This document shows, in pieces, positions 40,507 to 50,877 of a DNA stretch of 64,000 nt. The notes under the pieces were generated by a model. The model saw only the letters and a program-made list of their open reading frames with translations, had not been told where the DNA came from and did not search any database. The position numbers were made by a program, and so were the translations under genes. Source of the stretch: Strigamia acuminata. Taxonomy: Eukaryota; Arthropoda; Chilopoda; Geophilomorpha; Linotaeniidae. How positions within the stretch are numbered: position 1 is the first letter of the stretch; each line of letters begins with the position of its first letter. The stretch is from assembly GCA_949358305.1 (NCBI GenBank), contig OX442314.1:37483211-37547210 (forward strand), read 5' to 3'.

Positions 40507-42285
40507 ATGGCGAACGGCGGCGGAAATTCAGCTCGAATCGAGGCGTTGGGAAAGGAAAACTTCGACACATGGAAGATCCAGATGGAAGCAATTTTGGATC
40601 AACGGGACCTACTCGTGCACGCGGAAGGTACGTCGAAACGACCAGAGACCATTGAAGGCAACGCGAAACGTATGAAGGAGATCGAGACGTGGGAGAAAAG
40701 TGATCGAACAGCCAAAAATGACATTTTGCTAAACATAAAGCAATCTGAACTTCGAATGGCCAAAAATTGCAGCACCGCAAATGAATTGTGGAGGAAGTTG
40801 CATAGTGTGTACCAATCGAAAGGACCGGCAAGAAAAATCACGTTGTTAAAACGACTCGCGACACACAAGATGGCGGACGGAGAAAACGTGGAGAGTCACC
40901 TAAAAGAATTCTTCGAACTAGTAGACAAATTGCTAGACATGGATTTTAAAATGCCCGAAGATTTCACAACGATTCTACTGCTACTGAGTTTGCCAAATTC
41001 CTACGACAACTTTCGATGCGCAATAGAATCCCAAGATAAATTGCCATCGCTGGAAGTTTTGGAGGGAAAAATCAAAGACGAGTCGATCGCCCGCGGAAAA
41101 GGAAAAGAAGACGTGTCGGACGCCATGATGGCCAGAAAAACGTTCCAAAAACGTAAGCAACCAAAGAAATACGGCGACGAAAATTCGAATTCGACCGAGA
41201 AGCCAGTTTTCAAATACAAGTGTCACGGTTGCGGAAAAATTGGCCACAAAATCGCCGATTGCCGAAGTAAAAGCAAGAAGGAAAGCGCATCAAGAGCCGA
41301 GAAATCCAAGTACGAATTATTTTTCTGCGAGCAAATCGAGACAGCGCTGATAAGCGAGACGTCACGACCGAAAAATTGGTGTTTGGACAGCGGCGCCAGC
41401 TCCCACATGTGCTCGAACGATTCAACATTTTCGACGATCGAATTCCTGAAAAACCAAAAACTGAATTTGGCCAGCAAAGCGAGTACAAAAATCGACGGAA
41501 AAGGAACCGCGAAAATTGTCGTCAACACCGGGAACGGAAATGTGAAGCTGGATTTGGCGGAAACTCTTTTGGTGCGAGATCTACGAACGAATTTGATGTC
41601 GGTCGGGAAGATCACAGAACGGGGACACAAGGTGATTTTCGATGATAAGTCAGCAGAAGTGATAAATCCGAAGGGAGAAATCGTATTCACCGCCGAAAAA
41701 AGGAACGGACTGTATTACATCGTCGACGAGACCGAGGATGCTGCGACTGCAGCGGAAATCGAAGTCGGAACCGGATCAAAACCTGCAAAACCCGCAAGTA
41801 CGAAAATACAAGAATGGCACAAAAGACTTGGGCACCTGAACGAGTCAAGTCTGAAAATACTAAACGAAAAGGCGGACGGAATGAATTTGGAAAAGGACGC
41901 CAAGCTGCCAACTTGTGAAACTTGCATCGAGGGGAAGCACGCAAGTACGAAATTTCCTGACTCCACGTCAAAAAGCGAAAAACTACAGCAAAACTACAAG
42001 CAAAATTGCCTAACTCATATTGGGCGGAAGCAATCAACACTGCATGCCACATCCGAAATAAATGCCCGACTAGAAGTTTGGAAAATGAAATCCCGCATCA
42101 AGTCTGGACCGGAAGAAAACCGAATGTCGACTATTTTCGAGTTTTTGGAAGCAGAGTCTTCGCGTTGGACAAGAAACCGAACAAGGGGAAGTTCGAACCG
42201 AAGTCAAAAGAATGTATTCTCATCGGATATTGGGACGGATCGAAGGCGTATCGCTTGTGGTCAAAAAGCGAAAACAAAATTATAA
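40507..42285 (+). CDS. Copia Gag, protease and integrase zinc region (frame runs past a deletion)
   Basis: ATG start; 592 aa. Order: Gag capsid region (about 10-200, with ELWRKLHSVYQSKG and LLLLSLPNSYDNF), CCHC zinc knuckle from C239 (CHGCGKIGHKIADC), aspartic protease with catalytic D294 in LDSGASSHM, and GAG-pre-integrase zinc region H438-x3-H442...C470-x2-C473 (WHKRLGHLNES, CETCIEGKH). Native homology ends near 41,985; the last hundred residues are read in a wrong frame. The integrase catalytic core (two Asp, one Glu) that should follow is absent. The break lies in a short direct repeat (AAAACTACAG and AAAACTACAA), so deletion through microhomology is likely. Gag and protease look functional; integration in cis would not be. 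Confidence 0.9.
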   Translation: MANGGGNSARIEALGKENFDTWKIQMEAILDQRDLLVHAEGTSKRPETIEGNAKRMKEIETWEKSDRTAKNDILLNIKQSELRMAKNCSTANELWRKLHSVYQSKGPARKITLLKRLATHKMADGENVESHLKEFFELVDKLLDMDFKMPEDFTTILLLLSLPNSYDNFRCAIESQDKLPSLEVLEGKIKDESIARGKGKEDVSDAMMARKTFQKRKQPKKYGDENSNSTEKPVFKYKCHGCGKIGHKIADCRSKSKKESASRAEKSKYELFFCEQIETALISETSRPKNWCLDSGASSHMCSNDSTFSTIEFLKNQKLNLASKASTKIDGKGTAKIVVNTGNGNVKLDLAETLLVRDLRTNLMSVGKITERGHKVIFDDKSAEVINPKGEIVFTAEKRNGLYYIVDETEDAATAAEIEVGTGSKPAKPASTKIQEWHKRLGHLNESSLKILNEKADGMNLEKDAKLPTCETCIEGKHASTKFPDSTSKSEKLQQNYKQNCLTHIGRKQSTLHATSEINARLEVWKMKSRIKSGPEENRMSTIFEFLEAESSRWTRNRTRGSSNRSQKNVFSSDIGTDRRRIACGQKAKTKL

Positions 42286-44255
42286 AAAGTCGCGATGTGA
42301 AATTTGTCGAAAAATCGGAAAATGAAACGAATGAAGAATGTGAAGAAAACGATAATAACAATAATTTTAATGACATTCTCACCGATTGCAGAACAGATCA
42401 AATCGAGAATGGAACCGAAATTTCCGAGGACGAAGTCGAGAGCGCAGGCGAGAACGAGCCCGATAATGAGGACGAGAGAGAGACGCAACACGAAGAAGCC
42501 GAACCTCGTCAGAATGAAAACGCGCAAATAATTCCACGACGATCCTCGAGAACGCCAAAACCTTACCCAAATCGAAATGGGGACCCACCCAGAAAGAAAT
42601 ACACCAGAAAGAATCCGACAACAACTAATGAAGTTTTGGACGAAATTGCACAGATAGCAATTCTCGACGATCCAACGACAGCGGCCGAAGCTTTGAATGG
42701 AAACGACCCACAAGAATGGATGAAAGCGATGAAGGAAGAGTACGACGCTTTAATCGAAAACGAAACGTGGGAGGAGTGCGACCGACCAAAAAATAGAAAC
42801 GTAATCGGATGTAGATGGGTCCTCCGCACGAAATTTGAAGCAGACGGGTCAATCGAACGCAGAAAGGCCAGACTGGTCGCCAAAGGATATGCACAGCAGC
42901 CAGGCATCGATTACTTTGAAACCTACGCGCCCGTCGCACGACCGGGATCAATTCGAATGATGATGGCAATCGCAGCCGAGTTGGGATTGACCGTACACCA
43001 AATGGACGCGATAACGGCATATTTGAACGGCGAAATCGAAGAGGAAATTTTTATGGAATTCCCCGAATATTTGGAATTTATTGCTGGAATAAAAATCAAG
43101 AAAGGAAAAGTCTGCCGGATGAAAAAGGCGTTATACGGATTGAAGCAGTCGGGTCGCCAGTGGTACAAAAAACTGGACGAGAAGTTGCAAAAGCACGGAC
43201 TGAAGCCAACAAACGCAGACCCATGCGTGTATTACCAAATGAATGGAGAAGTCATCACGCTCGTCGCAATCTACGTGGATGATTTTATCATCGCAACGAA
43301 CTGCAAAAGAAACTTGGAGAAATTAAAATCGAACCTGAAGAGCGAGTTCAAAATGAAGGATTTAGGACAAATTCACTACTGCTTGGGAATCGAGTTTAAA
43401 CAGGACGAAAAGACGAAATCAATCACGATGGCGCAGAAAAAATACGTTAAGGACATACTGAATCGTTTCGGAATGCAAGACTGCTCGAAAAACACAACTC
43501 CACTCGACGCAAATCAGAAATTGCAGAAAAACAAGAAAAAGGAGGATGGGACCGACGAAGAGCTACTGGATCCAGAGAAGTTCCCGTACCAAAGTTTAAT
43601 CGGATCACTCATGTACCTCGCCGTTTGCACTCGACCCGATATTTCCTACACCGTCAGCGCATTAAGTCAATATAATACGTGCTTCACCGGAACTCATTGG
43701 ACAGCAGCAAAACGCGTCCTAAGATATTTGAAGCACTCATCGAATCTCGGGCTAAAATTCGAAAAGACCGGAAAAGACTTAGTCGGCTACACGGATGCAG
43801 ATTGGGGAGCAAACTTGGACGACCGTCGCTCGTACACCGGCTACTGCTTTAAACTCGCGAACGCGACAATATGCTGGGAAGCAAGAAAGCAGAAGACCGT
43901 CGCAACCTCGTCGACCGAAGCAGAATATATGGCGTTGGCCGACGCGTCAAAAGAAGCAATCTACTTGCGAAACTTCCTAGACGAAATTAAATACATCAAC
44001 AAGAAGAAAGAAACGACCCTCATTTATAGCGATAATCAGGGGGCACACAAATTGGTGCGAAACCCAATTTTTCATTCCAGAACCAAGCACATCGACATTC
44101 GCCACCATTTTGTTCGAGAAACATGTGAGCGGGGAGATATCGACATAGAATTCCTGGAGAGTGAGAAGATGGTCGCCGATGTGTTGACCAAGGGGCTTTT
44201 TAAGCCAAAACACGAAGAATTGATCGCCCAATTTGGATTGAAGGAAATTGTTTAA
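41988..44255 (+). CDS. Copia integrase tail, reverse transcriptase and RNase H
   Basis: About 750 aa. It opens just after the deletion with LPNSYWAEAINTACHIRNK, the end of the copia integrase, then the C-terminal part (FRVFGSRVFALD, GYWDGSKAYRLW). An acidic spacer follows. The reverse transcriptase shows CRWVLRTKFEADGSIERRKARLV, GYAQQPGIDYFETYAPV, and the catalytic YVDD at about residue 423 counted from 42006. RNase H has YTDADWG (D597), STEAEYMAL and ADVLTKGL. No stop interrupts it. It is out of frame with the upstream ORF because of the deletion and has no good ATG, so expression from this copy is doubtful. The enzyme would copy element RNA into DNA in the particle. Confidence 0.92.
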   Translation, partial: AKLQAKLPNSYWAEAINTACHIRNKCPTRSLENEIPHQVWTGRKPNVDYFRVFGSRVFALDKKPNKGKFEPKSKECILIGYWDGSKAYRLWSKSENKIIKSRDVKFVEKSENETNEECEENDNNNNFNDILTDCRTDQIENGTEISEDEVESAGENEPDNEDERETQHEEAEPRQNENAQIIPRRSSRTPKPYPNRNGDPPRKKYTRKNPTTTNEVLDEIAQIAILDDPTTAAEALNGNDPQEWMKAMKEEYDALIENETWEECDRPKNRNVIGCRWVLRTKFEADGSIERRKARLVAKGYAQQPGIDYFETYAPVARPGSIRMMMAIAAELGLTVHQMDAITAYLNGEIEEEIFMEFPEYLEFIAGIKIKKGKVCRMKKALYGLKQSGRQWYKKLDEKLQKHGLKPTNADPCVYYQMNGEVITLVAIYVDDFIIATNCKRNLEKLKSNLKSEFKMKDLGQIHYCLGIEFKQDEKTKSITMAQKKYVKDILNRFGMQDCSKNTTPLDANQKLQKNKKKEDGTDEELLDPEKFPYQSLIGSLMYLAVCTRPDISYTVSALSQYNTCFTGTHWTAAKRVLRYLKHSSNLGLKFEKTGKDLVGYTDADWGANLDDRRSYTGYCFKLANATICWEARKQKTVATSSTEAEYMALADASKEAIYLRNFLDEIKYINKKKETTLIYSDNQGAHKLVRNPIFHSRTKHIDIRHHFVRETCERGDIDIEFLESEKMVADVLTKGLFKPKHEELIAQFGLKEIV

Positions 44256-44369
44256 GAAATATTGTTTTTAATATTTTGAATTGTTTGTGAATGAATACTT
44301 TAATGTTTAAATGTCTAAATTGCTTAAGAAAAATGTTTTGAATTTTGAAATGTAGGAATATTGCCATTC

Positions 44370-44377
44370 AGGGGAAG
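44370..44377 (+). other. Copia polypurine tract
   Basis: AGGGGAAG abuts the 3' LTR. Confidence 0.85.
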
Positions 44378-44592
44378 TGTTGTTTTATTGAATGTTATAT
44401 TCCTGTCCGCCAGGTGTCTTTACCACCTGTGCACCTGTATTTGGCACTGACCAATCAGTGCCCTGTTTTGTATTTAGTGCTCCGCGCACTTTTAAACATC
44501 TGTTTTAGATTAAAACCATCACTGTTAATATTTCACCAAAAAGCCAAGCGTCTCCATTTTTATGCCTCCAACATATTAGAACAAAAACTACA
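44378..44592 (+). mobile_element. Copia element 3' LTR (215 bp)
   Basis: No difference from the 5' LTR was seen. The target duplication AGATC follows. Confidence 0.95.
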
Positions 44593-44985
44593 AGATCTTC
44601 AACACGGATCCGAGAAAATGGAATTTTAACCCGAAACATTTCGATCGGAGTGAAATACACAAAAACTTACAAAATACTTAAATGCACATTGAAGTAGCAG
44701 ATAATTTTCACAGAGAATAACCGAATTCGAACGGAAAATCCAGTTCAAATATCGCCATCAACGAACCAAACCGGAGACGAAGCAAACGTGGCGAGCGGAA
44801 CAAAGACACAATTCATTCTACGGGGTCTACAATTTTTAAACACGGATAATCATTTACGAGTAGAACGAATCTTCGATGCTAAAGATTTAAAACGTCACGA
44901 CATGATCAAATGACGATTGTGTTATGTCAAGGTTTGTCATTTTCAAAATTGAAGAAATAAAATTACCTAGGAAAATTGATTTTTG
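44593..44985 (+). repeat. Dispersed repeat family, copy 3, right part
   Basis: Continues exactly where the left part stops: CTTCAACACGGATCCGAGAAAATGG, then the GGCGAGCGGAACAAAGAC and GGGGTCTACAATTTTTAAACAC block also seen in copies 1 and 2. Confidence 0.8.
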
Positions 44986-46324
44986 AAAATTCTGTTAGAA
45001 TGTATTTATTATCAAAGATCAATTTCGGATAATATTAAAATTTAACGAAATTTTCAGAGATAAAATTAAAACTTCAAAGAAAAAATGGAAAATTTTCTCC
45101 AAAAAAATTCAATTCTTCAAAGTTTAATTTTGTACAGCCTAGCAGAAATCACAAAAGCACAAATCTGTCATTCAGCTCCCAAATATTATGAAATTATACA
45201 TTAGAAACACCCAGTAATTAAAAAATATATATATTATTTATTACATAACCCTTAAATTCACAACATCTGTAATCTCTTATTACAATGCAAATTGGCATAA
45301 CATCAAATATAAATGAGTTATTGGATTACAAAGTAAATATTTGAATTTAGGTAACAGAACAAATAACAGATTGGAATCAATTAATCAAAAAATAATGCAA
45401 GTAGTTGATAGACATTCAGACATACAGTAGTCAGTTTGTTTGAAGGTCTGATGGACCTCCTTCACAGATCGAGAACAGAGCGGGATAATAGAGCTGCACG
45501 GGTTGTATTACAGGTACCATTAAACATTGTTTGTTCATGTGAAGGCCCTCACTACATATGCATTCAAATTAGTTGCCCAAAGATTTAAAGTGATAAAGAA
45601 AGTTTCCCTTACAGAAACAACAGTGGATAATTTTGTGGTTGATTCTACTGACTTGTGAGTTTGGCCGAATTAATATTACTCAAATTTCATGTTGAAACAC
45701 AGAATGCAATAGTTTTGAGGAACTCCATTTCCTTTAATATATTGCTAGCATATTTGCTTGTCAAATTTTTTATGACAGCATCGTTGAGTAAGTAATACTT
45801 GCTTCTATTCTCTTGGGTTGTAACACCCACGCATTTCCTGTGCATAACAGTGTGGCAGAATGGTCTACCTTGGACAACGCAACAACAAACTGCACAGGTA
45901 ATCTACGCAAAAGGAAATTCCGCAAACCTGCGCATGCTTGCCGACCCAGCCCGCCGACCCAATGCACGAATTTGTCGCAACTTAGAATTCAAACATCAAA
46001 GATTGTTATGAGTCTTTGTTTAATTTTCTTCTCCCATCACATCTGTATAGAGTGATCATAGACTTTTTATATGTATAGATGCGATAGAAATTCCATCATT
46101 CGTGCTACTTGGGTTGTAATAATCTATTTGATATTATTACCATTCATGCTCATTGTAAATTATCTTAAGTTGAGATAATATTTTCATTTATTAAGTGTTT
46201 AAATAAATTACTTTTGAGAAACCAAAGTATTATTTTATTGTTCAAAGTCTAAGTATTAGTGTAAGTCTTAGTGTAAGTCGGGATGGTAGCCGGAGAACGG
46301 TATTAAAATACTGTGTTAAACAAA
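44986..46324. other. Intergenic DNA, no recognised gene
   Basis: AT-rich. The stretch 46108-46195 matches 9214-9295 and marks a dispersed repeat. A short overlapping frame pair at 45799-46055 shows no family motif. Confidence 0.4.
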
Positions 46325-46480
46325 TACTTGGAGAATGGTTTGTGATAGTGATGGACAATGCACCCTATCACACAGTCAAATTGGACCCATCACCAACATC
46401 TGCATGGCTGAAAGAAAAAATCCAAACATGGTGTATTGATCACAATGCATATTTTGAGGATTACTGTATACTGTAAAGGC
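46325..46480 (+). pseudogene. DDE transposase fragment, third copy
   Basis: VIVMDNAPYHTVKLDPSPTSAWL through WCIDHNAYFEDY is almost the same as the piece at 33.7 kb. Only about 45 codons survive. Confidence 0.7.
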
Positions 46481-46859
46481 TGAGGAAATGGAGGTTCAAA
46501 GTACGTACAAGTCTTAGAAATAAGCAACTGATCGCGATAATTGTTGTTTACTTTATTTGTAGGCCATTGAATCAAATAAGGTGAGTCCAGTCTAATTTTC
46601 CATGTTTGCAGAAATTGCACAAAGTGTGCCGCCATCTTTATTCGCCGACATCAAAACAGTAAGTAGCAAATACAGTAAAATAAAAAACAAATCATTCACT
46701 TTATAACAACATGTGATGACTATGCATTTGTAACTTAATTAAACAAAAGACTAATCTTTAGAACAAATTAAATATGGCAGACTAACAATTCAAAACGCAA
46801 TAAATAAACTATACAAGCAATTGCGATTAACAGTTATTATATTTTACAATAACTCAAGT
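46481..46859. other. Intergenic DNA left of the gypsy element
   Basis: No gene seen. The last four bases, AAGT, form the left target duplication of the element. Confidence 0.5.
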
Positions 46860-48617
46860 TGTGACGATTCTACTTTTGGCTGATTTAATAGCCATTTAAG
46901 ATAGATAATTAATCGGTTTAAACAAGACGTTGCTAGGAGTAGCAACAACCTAACCGAGATAAGCTTACGGAAGTCCGTGTACAAATATGAATCAATGACT
47001 GAGCAGAAATAACTTACAGTTTTCTTGGTGTAACATAACATATTTATTACTGAATAATAACAATAACAAAGATGGGTTCTTGACGCGTGTAAACGGGTGG
47101 CATCAACTGGTTGAAGATCCGGGCGAAGCCAGAGGAATACGGCTGACTTGCGGCATCGTCACAAATATCGCTACGGAGACGTATTTGGTCCGCAGCTCGA
47201 GTATCTAAATATGCGAAGAGTCCTACGCATAAACAGGAATATTCGGCAGAATATTCCATTGTTTCAAATGAATAAAGTGAAGTAATTAAAATAATACAAC
47301 AAATGAATTGTTATATAAATATTAATTGGGCGGGGACCGTCACGACAATTGAGAGAACGTCGCGGGAGTTGTTGAGACTCCATCCGCCAGCATGCCTTAC
47401 GACGACAAGATCTCGTGATCAGGCGCCGAGTATTTAATTGTGTGCTTTAACTCGCTATCGGTGGTACCAACCACCAGGTAAACATTTCTATGGACTTACC
47501 GGGTTTAAAAGATATTGCCAATACAGGATTACCAAAGCCCGAGTAATTTGTTTAACACGATATATTTATATATCGTTCACGGGTTACTAACCCGGAGGGT
47601 ACGATGGGGCGGGGACCGTCACGACGGTCGAGAGAACCATCGCGGGAGGATTTGACTCCTCCATCCGCCAGCATGCCTTACGATGACGGGATCAGCGGAT
47701 CGAGCACCGGGTAAAATATTAATCGGCCACTGCCGTTGGATTACCATTATCCAGGTAGTTGTTTCTCGCAACATCTTTAGATATTACTCACGGGCTACCA
47801 ACCCGGCGTGTCGCCTGTATATTAGGTCTTTACCGACTTTTAACGAGCGGAAGGACCAATCGTAGAAAGACGGGAACCTGCGTGGGCTGTTTACAACAAC
47901 CATCCTGCAGCGGACTGTGGCCAGTTAGCCGAGGGACCTATTTTCATTTAGCAAGGTCGTACTGTATACGACCGTTATATTAAGCCACCGTACGAAGTCC
48001 TACTGTCCCGTAGAACAGCTGGCTAACGTTACGGGGCCATTTCATGCGAATGCATGTCTATTACCGGAGTTAGCCTTCCCGAAAAGGCCCTACAACAACA
48101 ATAACAATCTAGTAATGAATACTAATTGTGGAGAGCTGAGGTGGCCTGATGTGTCGATAGAGAAAGTGAGATCAAACGATAACAACAATTCAACTACAGA
48201 CAGTATATTCATATTCAGTTATCAAGCCAAGCTTTTGGACGTGAGAAACTGATGCTTATATAGTTCTGTAGAACTACTAGATTGGCGACAGCCAATCAGC
48301 GTACGAATCGGCGGATTCGCGGGTCACTAGTCCGGACCTAATATATGACTATGTCCAGATGGGCCCAGTTGGGGTCCAGAAGGGTCCAATTGGTTCCCTT
48401 CGACAGGTGAGTAAAGTAGATATTGATTCGATAGAATCAACATCATCAAGTAATTAATACTTAATTTATATCGAATAAAATAGTTATATTTTATTCACCG
48501 TGTCTAAATAATTATTTATCACATTTTTTAGTCTTTAACCGAGTTTGAAATACGCGCGTTGGTTAAACAGCGCCATCTATGGTGAACATTGATAACTATC
48601 GATTTGTAATCATCACA
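46860..48617 (-). mobile_element. Second gypsy-class element, 3' LTR (1,758 bp)
   Basis: Runs TGTGACGATT...AATCATCACA on the plus strand. By eye it is the same as 59485-61242 at a constant offset of 12,625 with no indel. The LTR is unusually long and contains two diverged copies of a structured module (from about 47330 and 47605). A 70-codon minus-strand frame (47047-47259) is probably chance. Confidence 0.95.
47330..47850 (+). repeat. Two diverged structured modules inside the LTR
   Basis: Each begins GGCGGGGACCGTCACGAC and contains GAGAGAAC, GCGGGAG, CCATCCGCCAGCATGCCTTACGA in the same order. Pairing candidates are kept although bases differ: GGAGT/ACTCC in the first versus GGAGGA/TCCTCC in the second; GGTGG-TACCAA-CCACC versus TGGAT-TACCATT-ATCCA. 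The outer GGCGG and CCGCC could close both. The pair recurs in the other LTR at about 59955-60475. Confidence 0.6.
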
Positions 48618-49356
48618 CATCCCCCGGTGACAAGCATAGAGTTTACTAACTCTCGATTGTCATTCTTAATGGATAAGAATGTTCACCTAATTCTATCGAA
48701 TTAATCCACTTGGTAAGTATTTTATTAACTTAATCATGTTATTTCTTTCAGAAACTTCGTCACCCGATTAGACTAATCGGCTTCTCTGTACTGCGCAACT
48801 CCCGGTTGCTAAGCGACGGAAATGAACTCGTCCGAACATGGATACATGCTCGAGAAACTAATTTCGATAGAAATTTTATTTCTCCGTCAAATAAACTTAT
48901 TCATAGTTTATTAATCAACAAGATAATCAATAAAATAAATTTATGCAAAACTTTATTTATCGAAAATCTAAACTACTCATTTTTTATTACGACTGTCATA
49001 AAAGATAATTAACGAATTTCAACTTGAAATTCTTTAACGCTTCGATCAAAGCAAAATAAACACAAAGTTTCCACAAATAATTATGAAATTTGCAAATAAA
49101 CATATATTAATATGATTAGTTCAAAATAACAACCAAATTGAATTCGGAAAACAAAACAAATTAAATTGAATTCAATTTTAAATCAAACTATATTCTTACG
49201 AATATTTAAATAATTAGTTCAAGATCTTGAAACCAAACAAACACAACACTCATGAGAATATTTCTTAATTGCAAAAACACAACAAAACACTTGGAGTATT
49301 TTTAGTCATAAAAATCTCCACTCGGAAAAAATAAACGAATGTTAACTTTGTCCCTT
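48618..49356 (-). other. Polypurine tract and 3' non-coding part of the second gypsy-class element
   Basis: On the minus strand ACCGGGGGATG abuts the LTR and serves as polypurine tract. The rest is AT-rich without a gene. Confidence 0.7.
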
Positions 49357-50877
49357 TTACTCCTTCTTTTCGACGTCAGTCGAATCTTTTTCTTCCTTTT
49401 TCTCGACTTCAGCTGAAGTCAGAAAATCCGATTCTTCAGTCGCCTCTGTCGAGACGGCAGAAAATACAGCTTCTTCCGGCGCTTCGATTTCATCCGGACT
49501 CGGAGGCGGAAACGGCATGTCGTCGAGAAGCTCAGCCACGAAATCAACGACTGAAAGCAGCTCCTCGGCGTCCTCAAACTGCGCGTCGTCCGAAGTCTCA
49601 GACTTAGACGCTGGAGGGGCGCTAGACACGTCGGTTACGGCCGCTGGAGGATCCTCCACGGGTTTGGACGACGTTTCAACAGCCTGTTGAAGCTTACGAG
49701 CTCGCCCTCGTGCCAAGATGTTGGTTCGTTGAACCTTGGCAATTTCTCTCGCTCGGTCGAGCGTCAGACAGCCTCGCCCTCGCGACATCGCTCTTGGTCG
49801 AACGAATTCCTCCACGACCTCGCTTCCGGCGCTCTCGACGGCTTGGACAGTCTCAGTCGAAACTTCGGAGTCCTCGGACGGCGGCGGTGATTGTCGAAGG
49901 AGTTCGACTCTTACGCCGGCGTTGGCTTCAGCGCGGGCCCAGGTGAGGAAGCGCGGGTCGATGTAAACCGCTTCGCCGCGACTATTCAAGAAAAGTCGGC
50001 ACTTTGGGCAGTGAGCCCAACATCGCTTTTCGTTCGGCTTAATGCCTTTCACCACGTGGGGCTGAACCTCCTTGCGCCACGGCTCCGAACGCGGTCGCGT
50101 TTTCCTTCCACGGCAGTTTGGACAACGCATAAGCGAAGAACCTGCGGATGCACCGCAGCACCACCCACAGCCGACGCAAAATGGGCATATCGTCTCCGTG
50201 GCTTGGTCCGTCACGATGTTATCGTGAGGTATTCCAGCTGCCATGTCACGCTCGCACTGTTCTTTGCGCAGGCGGGCCTTCTCGTCCTTCTTTCGTGCCT
50301 TATTGGCCACTCGGTACTCGCGGTTGCGAGAAACAGGCTCCGAAAAACGCAGAGCGCCCGGTGGCGGCTCGTTCCATCCATACTCTGATGCCGAGGATTC
50401 AGCACCGGCAGGGAGGTGCACAGCAGACGTTGATTGTCCCGTCACAGTCGGTGCAGCCGCATTTGACGTGTTGGCGATGGTGGGCGCTACGCTTGCAGTT
50501 GGCGGCCGAAATTCGGGCGAATGCGGAGCCAACGGGACGTTGACAACGTTCGCGGGCGGATACGCCACCTGGGCCAACGGGGCCAATTGCGCCGACTCAT
50601 AAATAGTTGGCTGCGCAGAAGTGGATGGGGCCTGCATCATCGCATTTAAGTCGAGCGGAAATCCGTCCGGATGGACGCTCAGCCAATTTAGCGTTGCGAG
50701 TTGCAACGGCGTCAGGGTGTACATCGAGGCGGGCGCCGTCGGTATCGGTTGGGCCCTCATGTAAGCACGTTCCGCTGAACGGCGTTGCTCGTCACTAGAC
50801 GAGGTGGACGAGCTGGACGAGCTTTCATGACGGTGTCGTCGATGACTCCGTTTTGAGCGATGTTTACCACTTCCCAT
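49357..50877 (-). CDS. Third ORF of the second gypsy-class element, 506-aa Cys-rich protein
   Basis: Begins ATG directly after CAG on the minus strand. The N-terminus is basic and Ser-rich (SKRSHRRHRHESSSSSSTSSS). A Pro/Ala-rich region follows to about residue 180, then a basic stretch (NKARKKDEKARLRKEQ). A compact Cys cluster starts at C231 (CPFCVGCGWCC ... CPNC) and ends with C286-x4-CPKC near 293. It looks like a zinc-binding module with at least two sites. The C-terminal 130 residues are acidic and end in Glu/Lys repeats. No signal peptide or membrane helix is seen, so it is not a normal Env. It shares position and splice layout, but no clear sequence, with the third ORF of the first element. 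Nucleic-acid binding is a guess from the basic and Cys-rich parts. Confidence 0.7.
   Translation of the reverse strand: MGSGKHRSKRSHRRHRHESSSSSSTSSSDEQRRSAERAYMRAQPIPTAPASMYTLTPLQLATLNWLSVHPDGFPLDLNAMMQAPSTSAQPTIYESAQLAPLAQVAYPPANVVNVPLAPHSPEFRPPTASVAPTIANTSNAAAPTVTGQSTSAVHLPAGAESSASEYGWNEPPPGALRFSEPVSRNREYRVANKARKKDEKARLRKEQCERDMAAGIPHDNIVTDQATETICPFCVGCGWCCGASAGSSLMRCPNCRGRKTRPRSEPWRKEVQPHVVKGIKPNEKRCWAHCPKCRLFLNSRGEAVYIDPRFLTWARAEANAGVRVELLRQSPPPSEDSEVSTETVQAVESAGSEVVEEFVRPRAMSRGRGCLTLDRAREIAKVQRTNILARGRARKLQQAVETSSKPVEDPPAAVTDVSSAPPASKSETSDDAQFEDAEELLSVVDFVAELLDDMPFPPPSPDEIEAPEEAVFSAVSTEATEESDFLTSAEVEKKEEKDSTDVEKKE

Noticed and set aside
40388-43168. Minus-strand frames over the copia element
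   Set aside because: All lie opposite strong Gag and Pol coding sequence and are Ser/Arg/Phe-rich antisense shadows.
47047-47259. 70-aa frame present in both LTRs (also 59672-59884)
   Set aside because: Duplicated only because the LTRs are identical; no domain and no codon signature of a protein.
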